From contig NZ_CP074406.1 in assembly GCF_018388425.1 (NCBI RefSeq), forward strand, positions 2,232,001-2,296,000: a stretch of DNA of 64,000 bases. Direction: 5' to 3'. A model generated the notes under the pieces. It ran no database searches and was not told where the DNA came from. It saw only the letters and a program-made list of their open reading frames with translations. Both the position numbers and the translations under genes were made by a program. This DNA is from Nocardioides faecalis (lineage in GTDB: Bacteria > Actinomycetota > Actinomycetes > Propionibacteriales > Nocardioidaceae). Positions 1 through 6,599 of the stretch are shown piece by piece (position 1 is the stretch's first letter; the number at the start of each line of letters is the position of its first letter).

Positions 1-296
1 ATCCCATGGTCACGGATCTTCTTGATGCTGGTCCCGTCGACGGCCTTGAGGATCTGCAGTTTGAGTCCGAGCGGGATCTTCTTGCTCGAGGTGATGAACC
101 CGACGGTGTCGAGAGCCCGTCGTGCAGAGACTCGGTTGATGAACTTCAACGTCTTCGAGTCCACGGCCCCGGCGTCCCCGACGATCGGGATGAGCGAGAT
201 GAGCGACAGAGCTGAGATCCCGGCGCTGACGACGTCGAGGTCGGTGACGGCACCGATGAAGTCGACGATGTCCTTGTAACCGAAGAATCCGGCCAC
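1..296 (-). CDS. Partial hypothetical protein, runs off left edge
   Basis: An open frame on the minus strand continues past base 1, so only an internal or N-terminal part is seen. It stays open up to base 356, where a TGA closes it. GTG at 296 is the only reasonable visible start, but the 5' part may equally have been lost where the terminal repeat begins at about 316. The translation has a hydrophobic stretch (VAGFFGYKDIVDFIGAV, then LSLISLIPIVGDAG) followed by a basic region (LKFINRVSARRAL). The 'IPIVGDA' turn after a hydrophobic run resembles the pre-toxin regions of polymorphic toxins; that is a weak inference. I do not recognise the family. It belongs to the oldest visible element of the island. 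Confidence 0.35.
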   Translation of the reverse strand, partial: MAGFFGYKDIVDFIGAVTDLDVVSAGISALSLISLIPIVGDAGAVDSKTLKFINRVSARRALDTVGFITSSKKIPLGLKLQILKAVDGTSIKKIRDHG

Positions 297-315
297 GATG
301 GTGGTGATGACGCCC

Positions 316-556
316 GTAGGCGCGCTCCGCGCCCGCCTACGGACCGTTGTGCGTGCTCAGAGGCTCTCCCCTGCCACGTAGCAGTCCCGCTGCCACGTAG
401 CAGCAGGGCTCGACCACAGGGCCGGAATCCGGGCTCGCGATTCCAAAGTGAGCCCAAAGTGAGCCCTAAGGCCGGTTTTCGGGGGTCGACGCCGGAGATC
501 GCGATCACATCACCGCGGATCAGAGGCGGTTTTCGTCAGCAGCGCGACGCATTCCA
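316..556. repeat. Island terminal repeat, copy A
   Basis: This is a direct repeat of copy B (2356-2581), diverged by scattered substitutions and one 19-base indel. From left to right it contains a GTAGGCG/CGCCTAC hairpin (316-340), two copies of tgccacgtagcag (372-384, 391-403), a tandem pair of CAAAGTGAGCC (444-454, 455-465), and a remnant of the methyltransferase gene tail (from 531). The order, with repeats next to the gene tail, looks like the end of an integrative element with recombinase-binding arm sites. That role is inferred. Confidence 0.75.
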
Positions 557-661
557 CGTGGTGCGTCATCCGGAGCAGGTTTCGGCCCCTGAGCGTGAAC
601 GCGATCCCTTGCGATCGGACGCTTCCGTAGCCCAGAAACCGCCTCTGACCTGCAGCGATGT
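507..661. repeat. Inverted repeat flanking a gene-tail remnant
   Basis: Bases 507-532 and 636-661 are inverted copies of each other, 22 of 26 positions matching, with a shared core TCAGAGGCGGTTT. They bracket the methyltransferase tail remnant at 531-598. The same core occurs in direct orientation in copy B (about 2528-2553, two substitutions in the core). This could be the terminal inverted repeats of a lost mobile element, or a tail fragment flipped during a later insertion. Confidence 0.5.
531..598 (-). pseudogene. Displaced 3' end of an RNA methyltransferase gene (copy c)
   Basis: Read on the minus strand this segment encodes MTHHVECVALLTK followed by six more codons and a TGA. It aligns with the C-terminus of the intact methyltransferase (MTHHVECVCLLTRK at 3332-3373). 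Weaker similarity extends about ten codons upstream (LRGRNLLR against LRAFDLFP). No methyltransferase body precedes it. I read it as the gene tail left behind when an integrative element inserted and supplied a replacement tail. Confidence 0.7.
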
Positions 662-903
662 CGTTCTCGACCTTGGTGGGCGTCGGCGTCGGACATGTCG
701 AGGTCTTTCAGGTGGACGGCGTAGGAACCTCCATCCTTGAGAGGCCTCGACCTCTATCTGCTCAACGACGCGCCGTCTGACCACGACGGGGAACTACACC
801 CTCGTCCGTGAAGAGCCCTCAATCGTGGAGCGGATAGTCGCAACGCGTAGGCGCGACGTCGAACTCACTCCTGCGAGCACCACCCGCGTCGCAACGCCGT
901 CAA

Positions 904-1400
904 GGCGCTTCCAAGGACCAGGTGGGCCACCTCGGCTCCGTGCGGATGAAGGCCCTCAACACCGCCTTCCACGGTCCCGACCAGTGGTAGGCGTTCGCCG
1001 CGACCACGCGCCCGAAGCACGCCGCGACCACCGCATGGGTGGCGCAGGTCGGAGCTCGCGTAGATGAGCAGGTCGCGGTGCGCGGCCAACTGCCGGCGCA
1101 CTACACGACCGCAGGCGCCGAGGCTGCCGCCGCAAGGTTGAAGTCGATGCTCGAGCAGCGCTCGCTCAGCCTCCGGAACAAGGACCGACCAGCCGTCTGC
1201 TCGGCCTCGTGCGGCTGCACCTGGCCGGGGTCGATGACCCCGGGGCGCAATCACCGCGTCCTGCGCGCTACCGCCGAGGCGGCAGGCGGCCGAGGGGCTA
1301 CCCCAGGGGCAGCAACCGCGACCCGCGCGGCACCGCCTCGCTGCGCTGACTCCAGCGCAGATGGAGCTGCAGATGCACGAAGTAGGAAGCCCTGGAGTCG
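904..1400 (+). pseudogene. Degenerate transposase-like gene
   Basis: Reading forward from about 904 the frame gives GHLGSVRMKALNTAFHGPDQ, then an in-frame TAG at 988, then AATTAWVAQVGARVDEQVAV, GQLPAHYTTAGAEAAAARLK and MLEQRSLSLRNKDR. The frame is then lost at about 1189, and the next frame continues as SRLLGLVRLHLAGVDDP. The pattern (…HYTTxALE… RLxxMxExRxxxxRNxxRTxxLLxLVRLHL) recalls the C-terminal part of actinobacterial insertion-sequence transposases of the IS1249 kind, but I recognise it only by general look. At least one stop and one frameshift make it non-functional. No clear terminal repeats were found around it. Confidence 0.4.
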
Positions 1401-1430
1401 CCCCTGGCCGACCGTGCGCCAAGTGGCGGG

Positions 1431-1922
1431 CTACAGCGCCAGCTTGAAGCCCTCATGGGAGGCGATGAAGCCGAGCCCGGAGTAGAAGCGGTGCGCCTCG
1501 GGACGCTGCTTGTCGCTGGTGAGCTGGACCAGGCCGCAGCCGCGGCGCTTGGCCTCGGCGATGGCCCAGGTGAACATGGCCCGGCCCAGACCGCTGCTCC
1601 GCAGGTCGGCGTGGACCCGAACCGCCTCGATTTGGGCCCGTAGCGCGCCGCGGCGAGCGAGCCCGGGAATGAAGGTCAGCTGCATCGTCGCCACGACCAT
1701 GCCGTCGGACTCTGCCACCAGCAGGAGATGTGCTGCGTCTGCGTCGATAGCCTCGAAGGCCCGGACATACGTCTGGAGCCCCTCCGCGCCCTCTGCTCCG
1801 TCTCGCCCCGCGCCCAGCGGGTCGTCGGTCAAGAGCTCGACGATGCTCGGCACGTCGTGGATGGTCGCTCGTCGCAGACTCGCGGTGGCGTCGGGGGTTC
1901 GGAGCAGTCCTAGTTCGGTCAC
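1431..1922 (-). CDS. GNAT family N-acetyltransferase
   Basis: An intact 163-residue protein with one GNAT fold. Early strands are 'LRRATIHDVPSIVELL'; the central strands are 'HLLLVAESDGMVVATMQLTF'. The acetyl-CoA pyrophosphate loop follows at about 105-125 (VHADLRSSGLGRAMFTWAI, a variant of R/Q-x-x-G-x-G/A), then the C-terminal 'AHRFYSGLGFIASHEGFKL', which is typical of small-molecule acetyltransferases. The start is GTG at 1922. Neither a clear Shine-Dalgarno nor the TANNNT box common in this genome precedes it. It is the only clearly intact GC-rich gene in the decayed island, which suggests it is either recent cargo or under selection. Substrate unknown; a resistance or detoxification role is possible but unsupported. 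Confidence 0.85.
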   Translation of the reverse strand: MTELGLLRTPDATASLRRATIHDVPSIVELLTDDPLGAGRDGAEGAEGLQTYVRAFEAIDADAAHLLLVAESDGMVVATMQLTFIPGLARRGALRAQIEAVRVHADLRSSGLGRAMFTWAIAEAKRRGCGLVQLTSDKQRPEAHRFYSGLGFIASHEGFKLAL

Positions 1923-2061
1923 GTCGCAGATGGTGCCCTACCCACGACAGGTGACAGACGCCTTGCCTGAGCGGACGATCGGATCGCGGCAGCCTGATCA
2001 CGGCGTGAACGGTTGCTACGGCCACCCGACGCGGTAGTAGCCGACCGGCAGCGCTACGCAT

Positions 2062-2304
2062 CATCTCCGTCACCGCGATCTACCGTGACGCAGCCCAAGC
2101 GGCCGGAGTCTTCGGCTTCGCACGAGTGACGCGGCGCGCCGTCGAGGCGGGCTACATGTCTGCAGCCGAGGGGGACGAGTGGCTTCGTGACCTCAGCACC
2201 GAGCGCTTCTTCGCGTCGGTGAGCCTCTTCGTCACACTCGCCGAGAAGCCCGGCTCGTGGGGTGGCCCGGATCTCGGCAGATCTGGTAACTGGCGTCACC
2301 AATA
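2062..2304 (+). pseudogene. C-terminal remnant of a SAM-dependent methyltransferase
   Basis: The frame ISVTAIYRDAAQAAGVFGFA … AVEAGYMSAAEGDEWLRDL … RFFASVSLFVTLAEKP ends at TAG 2302-2304. The 'GY(M/I)xxAEgxxWLxxL…FFAsVxxFVv' pattern is the C-terminal helix-strand end of many actinobacterial class I methyltransferases. The Rossmann part with the SAM-binding loop is absent, and the sequence upstream of about 2060 does not continue the frame usefully. Treated as a 5'-truncated gene. Confidence 0.55.
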
Positions 2305-2355
2305 GGGACACACCCAGTGAGAGCCCTCGGGCGACCTGGATCGCCCCGACGGCCC

Positions 2356-2581
2356 GTAGACACGCTCCGCGCCCGTCTACGGGCCGTTGTGCGTGCTCAG
2401 AGGCTCTCCCCTGCCACGTAGCAGCAGGGCTCGAGCACAGGGCCGGAATCCGGGCTCGCGATTCCAAAGTGAGCGCAAAGTGAGCCCTAAGGCCGGTTTT
2501 CGGGGGTCGACGCCGGAGGCCGAGATCACATCACCGCAGGTCAGAGCCAGTTTTCGTCAGCAAAGCGACGCATTCGACGTG
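2356..2581. repeat. Island terminal repeat, copy B
   Basis: Second copy of the 316-556 repeat, 2.04 kb to the right and in the same orientation. Its hairpin (2356-2380) reads GTAGAC/GTCTAC where copy A reads GTAGGC/GCCTAC, a compensated base-pair change. It has one tgccacgtagcag (2412-2424) instead of two, and the CAAAGTGAGC pair at 2465-2486. It ends in the second methyltransferase tail at 2551-2582, immediately before the AT-rich element. Confidence 0.75.
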
Positions 2582-2582
2582 G
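2551..2582 (-). pseudogene. Displaced methyltransferase gene tail (copy b), left junction of AT-rich element
   Basis: On the minus strand this encodes THVECVALLTKT, then GSDLR and a TGA at about 2536. Homology to copy c begins at the CACGT of the His-Val codons and continues leftward into the shared terminal repeat. To the right the sequence becomes AT-rich at once. The + strand reads gacgcattcgacgtgg here and acgcactcaacgtgg at the right junction (about 3350-3370). The pair therefore behaves like attL/attR with a common core around ACGCAyTCrACGTGG. Confidence 0.65.
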
Positions 2583-2616
2583 GTGGTAGCAATGGAATTT
2601 GCTAACTTAGGTTTAC

Positions 2617-2658
2617 GGAAATATATCCACTTTGACTGTTCTAGGAAACTTATCCACT
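2617..2658. repeat. Pair of 15-bp direct repeats near element end
   Basis: GGAAATATATCCACT (2617-2631) and GGAAACTTATCCACT (2644-2658) match at 13 of 15 positions, 27 bp apart start to start. They sit just inside the left end of the AT-rich element. The spacing and place suit arm-type recombinase or excisionase sites; this is inference only. Confidence 0.45.
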
Positions 2659-2692
2659 CCAGTGTCAGTTTTCTTACCAAATCTAAAATTGT

Positions 2693-3316
2693 TTATTTCA
2701 GCTCGTTAATCTCTTTCTGCAGATTTGCTAAAAATCTTCCCGCATGCGCTCCATCCATTTGCGCATGGTGGAACTGAAACGAAATTGGTAATTCATATCT
2801 AAATAGTTTCTTTCTATATTTCCCCCAGATTATAAATGGGTTATTAAAAATTCCACTATTCATACCAACAGCACCATCAATTTCAGTATCAACAATTGCT
2901 GATGTGCCAATAACCATACTATCTTCGGACAAATCTCTGTCCTGGCAAGTTTTGGCAACTTGTGTTGTGTATTCCAAATACTCCTGATTGAAAACAGTTA
3001 AATCATCTGTTTGCATAATATCACAAGAACTTACTTCATCATTCTTATTTTTCACAATAGTGTTTACCGCAATTGTGTCATACTGCATAAGTTTGTCGCC
3101 AACCGGAAGTATATAAAATTCTTTTACACTTGCGGCCGCATTTCCAATGCAATAATCCAGAAGCATATTGAACTTCATATTCTTTTTCTTACTGACTTTG
3201 ACAATATTTGTTACATCTAAAGTTTTGAAGAAAGTAACCATCGGATTTGGCGCTTTCATCCAAAGTTCATATGCCATATTTCTTGTTGTGTCTTTTGGGT
3301 GAATTTTTCTCGCCAT
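2693..3316 (-). CDS. Chloramphenicol acetyltransferase-like O-acetyltransferase
   Basis: 207 residues, near the usual length of type A CATs (about 210-220). The catalytic region near the C-terminus, QFHHAQMDGAHAGRFLANLQ, carries the HHxxxDG motif, in which the second His is the general base. The N-terminal part (PNPMVTFFKTLDVTNIVK) matches the family's first strand. In the middle, NNPFIIWGKYRKK replaces the usual CAT strand before the active site, so the acceptor may not be chloramphenicol. The start is ATG 3316 because GGAGG lies 5 nt before it; a longer frame to 3328 would put that Shine-Dalgarno inside the gene. It begins 15 bp after the methyltransferase stop on the same strand with no visible promoter, so expression should come by readthrough from the kimA-methyltransferase operon. 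AT-rich codons show foreign origin. Confidence 0.85.
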   Translation of the reverse strand: MARKIHPKDTTRNMAYELWMKAPNPMVTFFKTLDVTNIVKVSKKKNMKFNMLLDYCIGNAAASVKEFYILPVGDKLMQYDTIAVNTIVKNKNDEVSSCDIMQTDDLTVFNQEYLEYTTQVAKTCQDRDLSEDSMVIGTSAIVDTEIDGAVGMNSGIFNNPFIIWGKYRKKLFRYELPISFQFHHAQMDGAHAGRFLANLQKEINELK

Positions 3317-3331
3317 AATATCCTCCAAAAT

Positions 3332-4516
3332 TTATTTTCTTGTCAGCAGACATACGCACTCAACGTGGTGCGTCATCGGGAACAGGTCGAAGGCGCGCAG
3401 CGAGACCAGCCGGTAGCCGTGCTCGGCGAAGATCGCGACGTCGCGGGCCAGCGCGGCGGGGTCGCAGGCGACATAGGCGACCGCGCGCGGGGCGCGGGCG
3501 ACGACCTGCTCGACCACGGCCCGCTTGGCGCCGACCCGGGGCGGGTCGAGCACGACCAGGTCGACGGTGTCCCACTCGTCGCCGAGGCCTGCCGGGCCGC
3601 CGGCGAGCACCTCGCCGACGTCACCGGGACTTACCGTGACCTCGGGACAGTTCGCCGCGGCCAGCCGGGAGGCTGCCGGGTCGCCCTCCACCGAGGCGAC
3701 CCGACCGTCGGGCCCCACGGCGTCGGCGAGGAAACGGGTGAACAGCCCGACCCCGGCGTACAGGTCCAGCACCGACTCCCCCGGCTGCGGCGCCAGCGCT
3801 TCGAGCACCGCGCCCACCAGCGCCTCGGGAGCACCGGGGTGCACCTGCCAGAAGCCGCCGGCCGCAACCTGGAAGGTGTGCCCGCGCACGTCGTACGACG
3901 GCGCGCCGGGTGCCTCCAACAGGCACTCGTCGACCTCGACGACCTCGTGCGAGCGGTGCTTGCGCATCCCGCGGCCACCGTCGGGCAGCGGCACGTACCG
4001 CTGCCGGGTGCGCCAGCGCAGCCCGTCGACGTCGCCGGGCACCGCCTCGACCTCGACCGCGACGTCGAGGCCGGCCAGCCGGCGCAGCTGCTCGGCGACG
4101 ACGGCGGCCTTGAGCGCGCGCTGCGCGGGCAGCGCCACGTGCTGGAAGTCGCAGCCGCCGCACAGGCCGGGGCCGGCGTAGCGGCACGGCGGGGTGACCC
4201 GGTCGGGTGAGGCCTCGAGGACCTCGACCGCGTCGCCGCGCCAGAACCGGTCGCCGTCGGTGCCCTCGGTGATCTCCACGATCACCCGCTCCCCGGGCAG
4301 GGCGTGGCGCACGAAGATCACCCGTGACTCCGCGCGGGCGACGAAGTGGCCGCCGTGCGCGACCGGGCCGACCTCGACCTCGAAGCGCCGGCCCACGGCG
4401 GAGGCTCCGCGTTCCTGCCGCGGCCGGTTGTGGCGGGCCTGGCTGCCGCGGCCGGTCCGGCGCCGGTCGGGACGGGAGCGCGCGGAGCGCCGGTCGGGTG
4501 AAGGCGTGGGGCTCAT
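3332..4516 (-). CDS. 23S rRNA (uracil-C5) methyltransferase, RlmCD/TrmA family
   Basis: 394 residues. After a basic tail rich in Arg (1-40) comes a TRAM-like strand region (FEVEVGPVAHGGHFVARAE…IFVRHALPGERV). The iron-sulfur cysteines follow in CRYAGPGLCGGCDFQH at about 112-127. The SAM-binding Rossmann motif is SVLDLYAGVGLFTRFLA, the catalytic region VVLDPPR, and the nucleophile and general base fall in YVACDPAALARD and MTHHVECV. It probably makes m5U in 23S rRNA using SAM. The last codons (from Val in HHVE onward) are AT-rich and supplied by the neighbouring element, changing the tail to CVCLLTRK. It overlaps the upstream permease stop by ATGA, so the two are translationally coupled. Position matches Rv2689c of M. 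tuberculosis. Confidence 0.93.
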   Translation of the reverse strand: MSPTPSPDRRSARSRPDRRRTGRGSQARHNRPRQERGASAVGRRFEVEVGPVAHGGHFVARAESRVIFVRHALPGERVIVEITEGTDGDRFWRGDAVEVLEASPDRVTPPCRYAGPGLCGGCDFQHVALPAQRALKAAVVAEQLRRLAGLDVAVEVEAVPGDVDGLRWRTRQRYVPLPDGGRGMRKHRSHEVVEVDECLLEAPGAPSYDVRGHTFQVAAGGFWQVHPGAPEALVGAVLEALAPQPGESVLDLYAGVGLFTRFLADAVGPDGRVASVEGDPAASRLAAANCPEVTVSPGDVGEVLAGGPAGLGDEWDTVDLVVLDPPRVGAKRAVVEQVVARAPRAVAYVACDPAALARDVAIFAEHGYRLVSLRAFDLFPMTHHVECVCLLTRK

Positions 4517-6555
4517 GGCTGCGGCTTCCGGCCCGAGCGCTCCGCCACGCGTCCGCGGCGCAGGTCGCCGGGGCGCACCCGGGACTCCTCGCGCTCCCCG
4601 CGCTCACGCGCGATCTCGGAGGAGCGCAGCTGGAACGGCACCGAGATCACCATGACGCCGGGGCTGAACAGCAGCCGGCCCTTGAGCCGCAGCGCGGTCT
4701 GGTTGTGCAGCAGCTGCTCCCACCAGCGCCCGACGACGTACTCGGGGATGTAGACCGCGACCACCCCGCGCGGGTTGGCCCGGCGGATCGCGGCGGCGTA
4801 CTCCACGATCGGCTTGACCACCTCGCGGTACGGCGAGTGCAGCACCCGCAGCGGGACGCCGGTGTTGCGCTGGTCCCACTCGGCGAGCAGCCGGTCGGTC
4901 TCGGCGTCGTCGACGGAGACGTAGACGCCCTCGAGCGCGTTGGGCCGGGTCGCCTTCGCGAACGCCAGTGCGCGCAGGGTCGGCTTGTGCAGCTTGGAGA
5001 CCAGGACGATGGCGTGCACCCGGGTGGGGAGCACCTTGTCCTCCTCGTCGGCGGCGAGCTCGGCCTCCACGCTCTCGTAGTGGGCGCGGATGGCGCGCAT
5101 GACCGTGAAGAAGAGAGCCATCGCCAACACCGTGATCCAGGCGCCCTGGGTGAACTTGGTGAGGAGCACGACGACGAGGACGACGGCGGTGAAGCCCAGC
5201 CCGATCGCGTTGATCACCCGGGCGCGCACCATCCGGCGCCGTTGGGCCGGGTCGCGCTCGGTCTGCAGCGCGCGTGTCCAGTGCCGGATCATCCCGAGCT
5301 GGCTGAGGTTGAACGAGACGAACACACCGACGATGTAGAGCTGGATGAGCCGCGTGGTCTGGGCGTCGAAGATCCAGATCAGCGCGATCGCCATCACCGC
5401 GAGGAACACGATGCCGTTGCTGTAGGCGAGCCGGTCGCCGCGTGCGCCCAGCGCCCGGGGCGCGAGGCCGTCCTTGGCCAGGATCGAGCCGAGCACCGGG
5501 AAGCCGTTGAACGCGGTGTTGGCGGCGAGCACCAGGATGATCCCGGTGACCGTGACGGTGAAGTAGAAGCCGGGGCTGAAGTCGTGGAACACCGCCCGCG
5601 CGATCTGCGCGATCACGGTGTGCTGGTCGTAGCCGGGGCCCACCGGCTCGCCGTCGCGGGTGAGCCGGTCCAGGTGGTGCGGGTCGACGTAGCGGATCCC
5701 CATCTGCTTGGCCAGCACGATGACGCTGACGATCATCGTGATCGCGATCAGTCCCAGCAGCAGCAGCGTGGTGGCGGCGTTGCGGCTCTTCGGGCGCCGG
5801 AAGGCGGGCACGCCGTTGGAGATCGCCTCCACCCCGGTCAGCGCGGCACACCCCGAGGAGAAGGCTCGGGCCAGCAGGATCATCAGCCCGAAGGTGGTCA
5901 GCGGCTCGTCCCAGCCGGGCTCGGGGGTGATGTCGAGGTCGGCGCTCTCCACCTGCGGCAGCGTGCCGAAGGCGAGCTCGACGAAGCCGAAGCCGCACAT
6001 CACGAAGATCGCGAACATGAACAGGTACGTCGGCACGGCGAACACACGACCCGACTCCCGGATCCCGCGAAGGTTCACCGCCATCAGCAGCACCACCGCG
6101 ACGGTGGCGACGGTCACCTCGTGGTGCTGCAGCGCGGGGATCGCGGCCGCGGCGTACTGCGACCCCGAGGAGATCGACACCGCCACCGTCAGCACGTAGT
6201 CGACCAGCAGCGCGCTGCCCACCGTGATCCCGGCGTTGCGACCGAGGTTGACCTTCGCCACCTCGTAGTCGCCGCCGCCCGAGGGGTAGGCGTGCACCGT
6301 CTGGCGGTACGACGCGATGACCGCGGCCATCACCAGGGCGACGGCGATCGCGATCTTCCAGGACCACACGTACTGCGTGACACCGGCGACCGCGAGCATG
6401 ATGAAGACCTCGTCGGGGGCGTAGGCCACCGAGGAGAGCGCGTCGCTGGCGAAGACCGGCAACGCGATGCGCTTCGGGAGCAACGTCTCCCCCAGCTGAG
6501 CGCTGCGGAGCTTGCGGCCCAGCAGGATGCGCTTGGAGACATCGCCGACACCCAC
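4513..6555 (-). CDS. APC-family permease, KimA-like potassium transporter
   Basis: About 680 residues. The first ~430 hold about twelve membrane helices starting 'PVFASDALSSVAYAPDEVF', with the discontinuous helix 1 of the APC fold. A helix-rich soluble C-terminus (about 440-680) contains VHAIVLVSKLHKPTLRALAF and resembles the universal-stress-like cytosolic domain of KimA. The neighbouring divergent TrkA-type regulators support K+ as the substrate; amino-acid transport is the older annotation for the family. GTG 6555 is preferred because TACCGT lies 8 nt upstream, giving a leaderless mRNA; TTG 6564 is the alternative in-frame start. It ends in an ATGA overlap with the RNA methyltransferase. 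Confidence 0.85.
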   Translation of the reverse strand: MGVGDVSKRILLGRKLRSAQLGETLLPKRIALPVFASDALSSVAYAPDEVFIMLAVAGVTQYVWSWKIAIAVALVMAAVIASYRQTVHAYPSGGGDYEVAKVNLGRNAGITVGSALLVDYVLTVAVSISSGSQYAAAAIPALQHHEVTVATVAVVLLMAVNLRGIRESGRVFAVPTYLFMFAIFVMCGFGFVELAFGTLPQVESADLDITPEPGWDEPLTTFGLMILLARAFSSGCAALTGVEAISNGVPAFRRPKSRNAATTLLLLGLIAITMIVSVIVLAKQMGIRYVDPHHLDRLTRDGEPVGPGYDQHTVIAQIARAVFHDFSPGFYFTVTVTGIILVLAANTAFNGFPVLGSILAKDGLAPRALGARGDRLAYSNGIVFLAVMAIALIWIFDAQTTRLIQLYIVGVFVSFNLSQLGMIRHWTRALQTERDPAQRRRMVRARVINAIGLGFTAVVLVVVLLTKFTQGAWITVLAMALFFTVMRAIRAHYESVEAELAADEEDKVLPTRVHAIVLVSKLHKPTLRALAFAKATRPNALEGVYVSVDDAETDRLLAEWDQRNTGVPLRVLHSPYREVVKPIVEYAAAIRRANPRGVVAVYIPEYVVGRWWEQLLHNQTALRLKGRLLFSPGVMVISVPFQLRSSEIARERGEREESRVRPGDLRRGRVAERSGRKPQP

Positions 6556-6563
6556 GAGCGACA

Positions 6564-6569
6564 ACGGTA
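6564..6569 (-). promoter_or_regulatory. -10 box of KimA-like gene
   Basis: TACCGT on the minus strand, 8 nt before GTG 6555, which predicts a leaderless transcript. Confidence 0.5.
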
Positions 6570-6586
6570 GGGCATGCGCGGTGCTA

Positions 6587-6592
6587 TAGCGT
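6587..6592 (+). promoter_or_regulatory. -10 box of first trkA-type gene
   Basis: TAGCGT, 7 nt before GTG 6600. It lies only 18 bp from the divergent -10 box, so the two promoters share their upstream DNA. Confidence 0.6.
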
Positions 6593-6599
6593 GCTCACC

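Larger units (their letters stand above)
2583..3345. mobile_element. AT-rich integrated element carrying a CAT-like gene
   Basis: A block of about 760 bp whose base and codon use (AAA, AGA, ATT, TTT) is completely unlike the surrounding GC-rich DNA. Both ends abut copies of the methyltransferase gene tail. The right end supplies the last codons of the live methyltransferase (…GTA TGT CTG CTG ACA AGA AAA TAA), so the junction lies inside that gene. No recombinase gene is present, so it would be non-autonomous or a remnant after deletion. Bacillota are the likely source, judged from composition and the cargo protein. A chimeric assembly is the alternative, but precise joining at a repeated gene tail argues against it. 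Confidence 0.75.

Noticed and set aside
3317..3328. Four-codon longer start (MEDI) for the CAT-like gene
   Set aside because: It would place the GGAGG Shine-Dalgarno inside the coding region; ATG 3316 has it at the right distance.
6580..6592. GCTATAGC palindrome as a single -10 box shared by both K+ genes
   Set aside because: TATAGC does not fit TANNNT. Offset boxes TAGCGT (+) and TACCGT (-) have the 7-8 nt spacing seen elsewhere.
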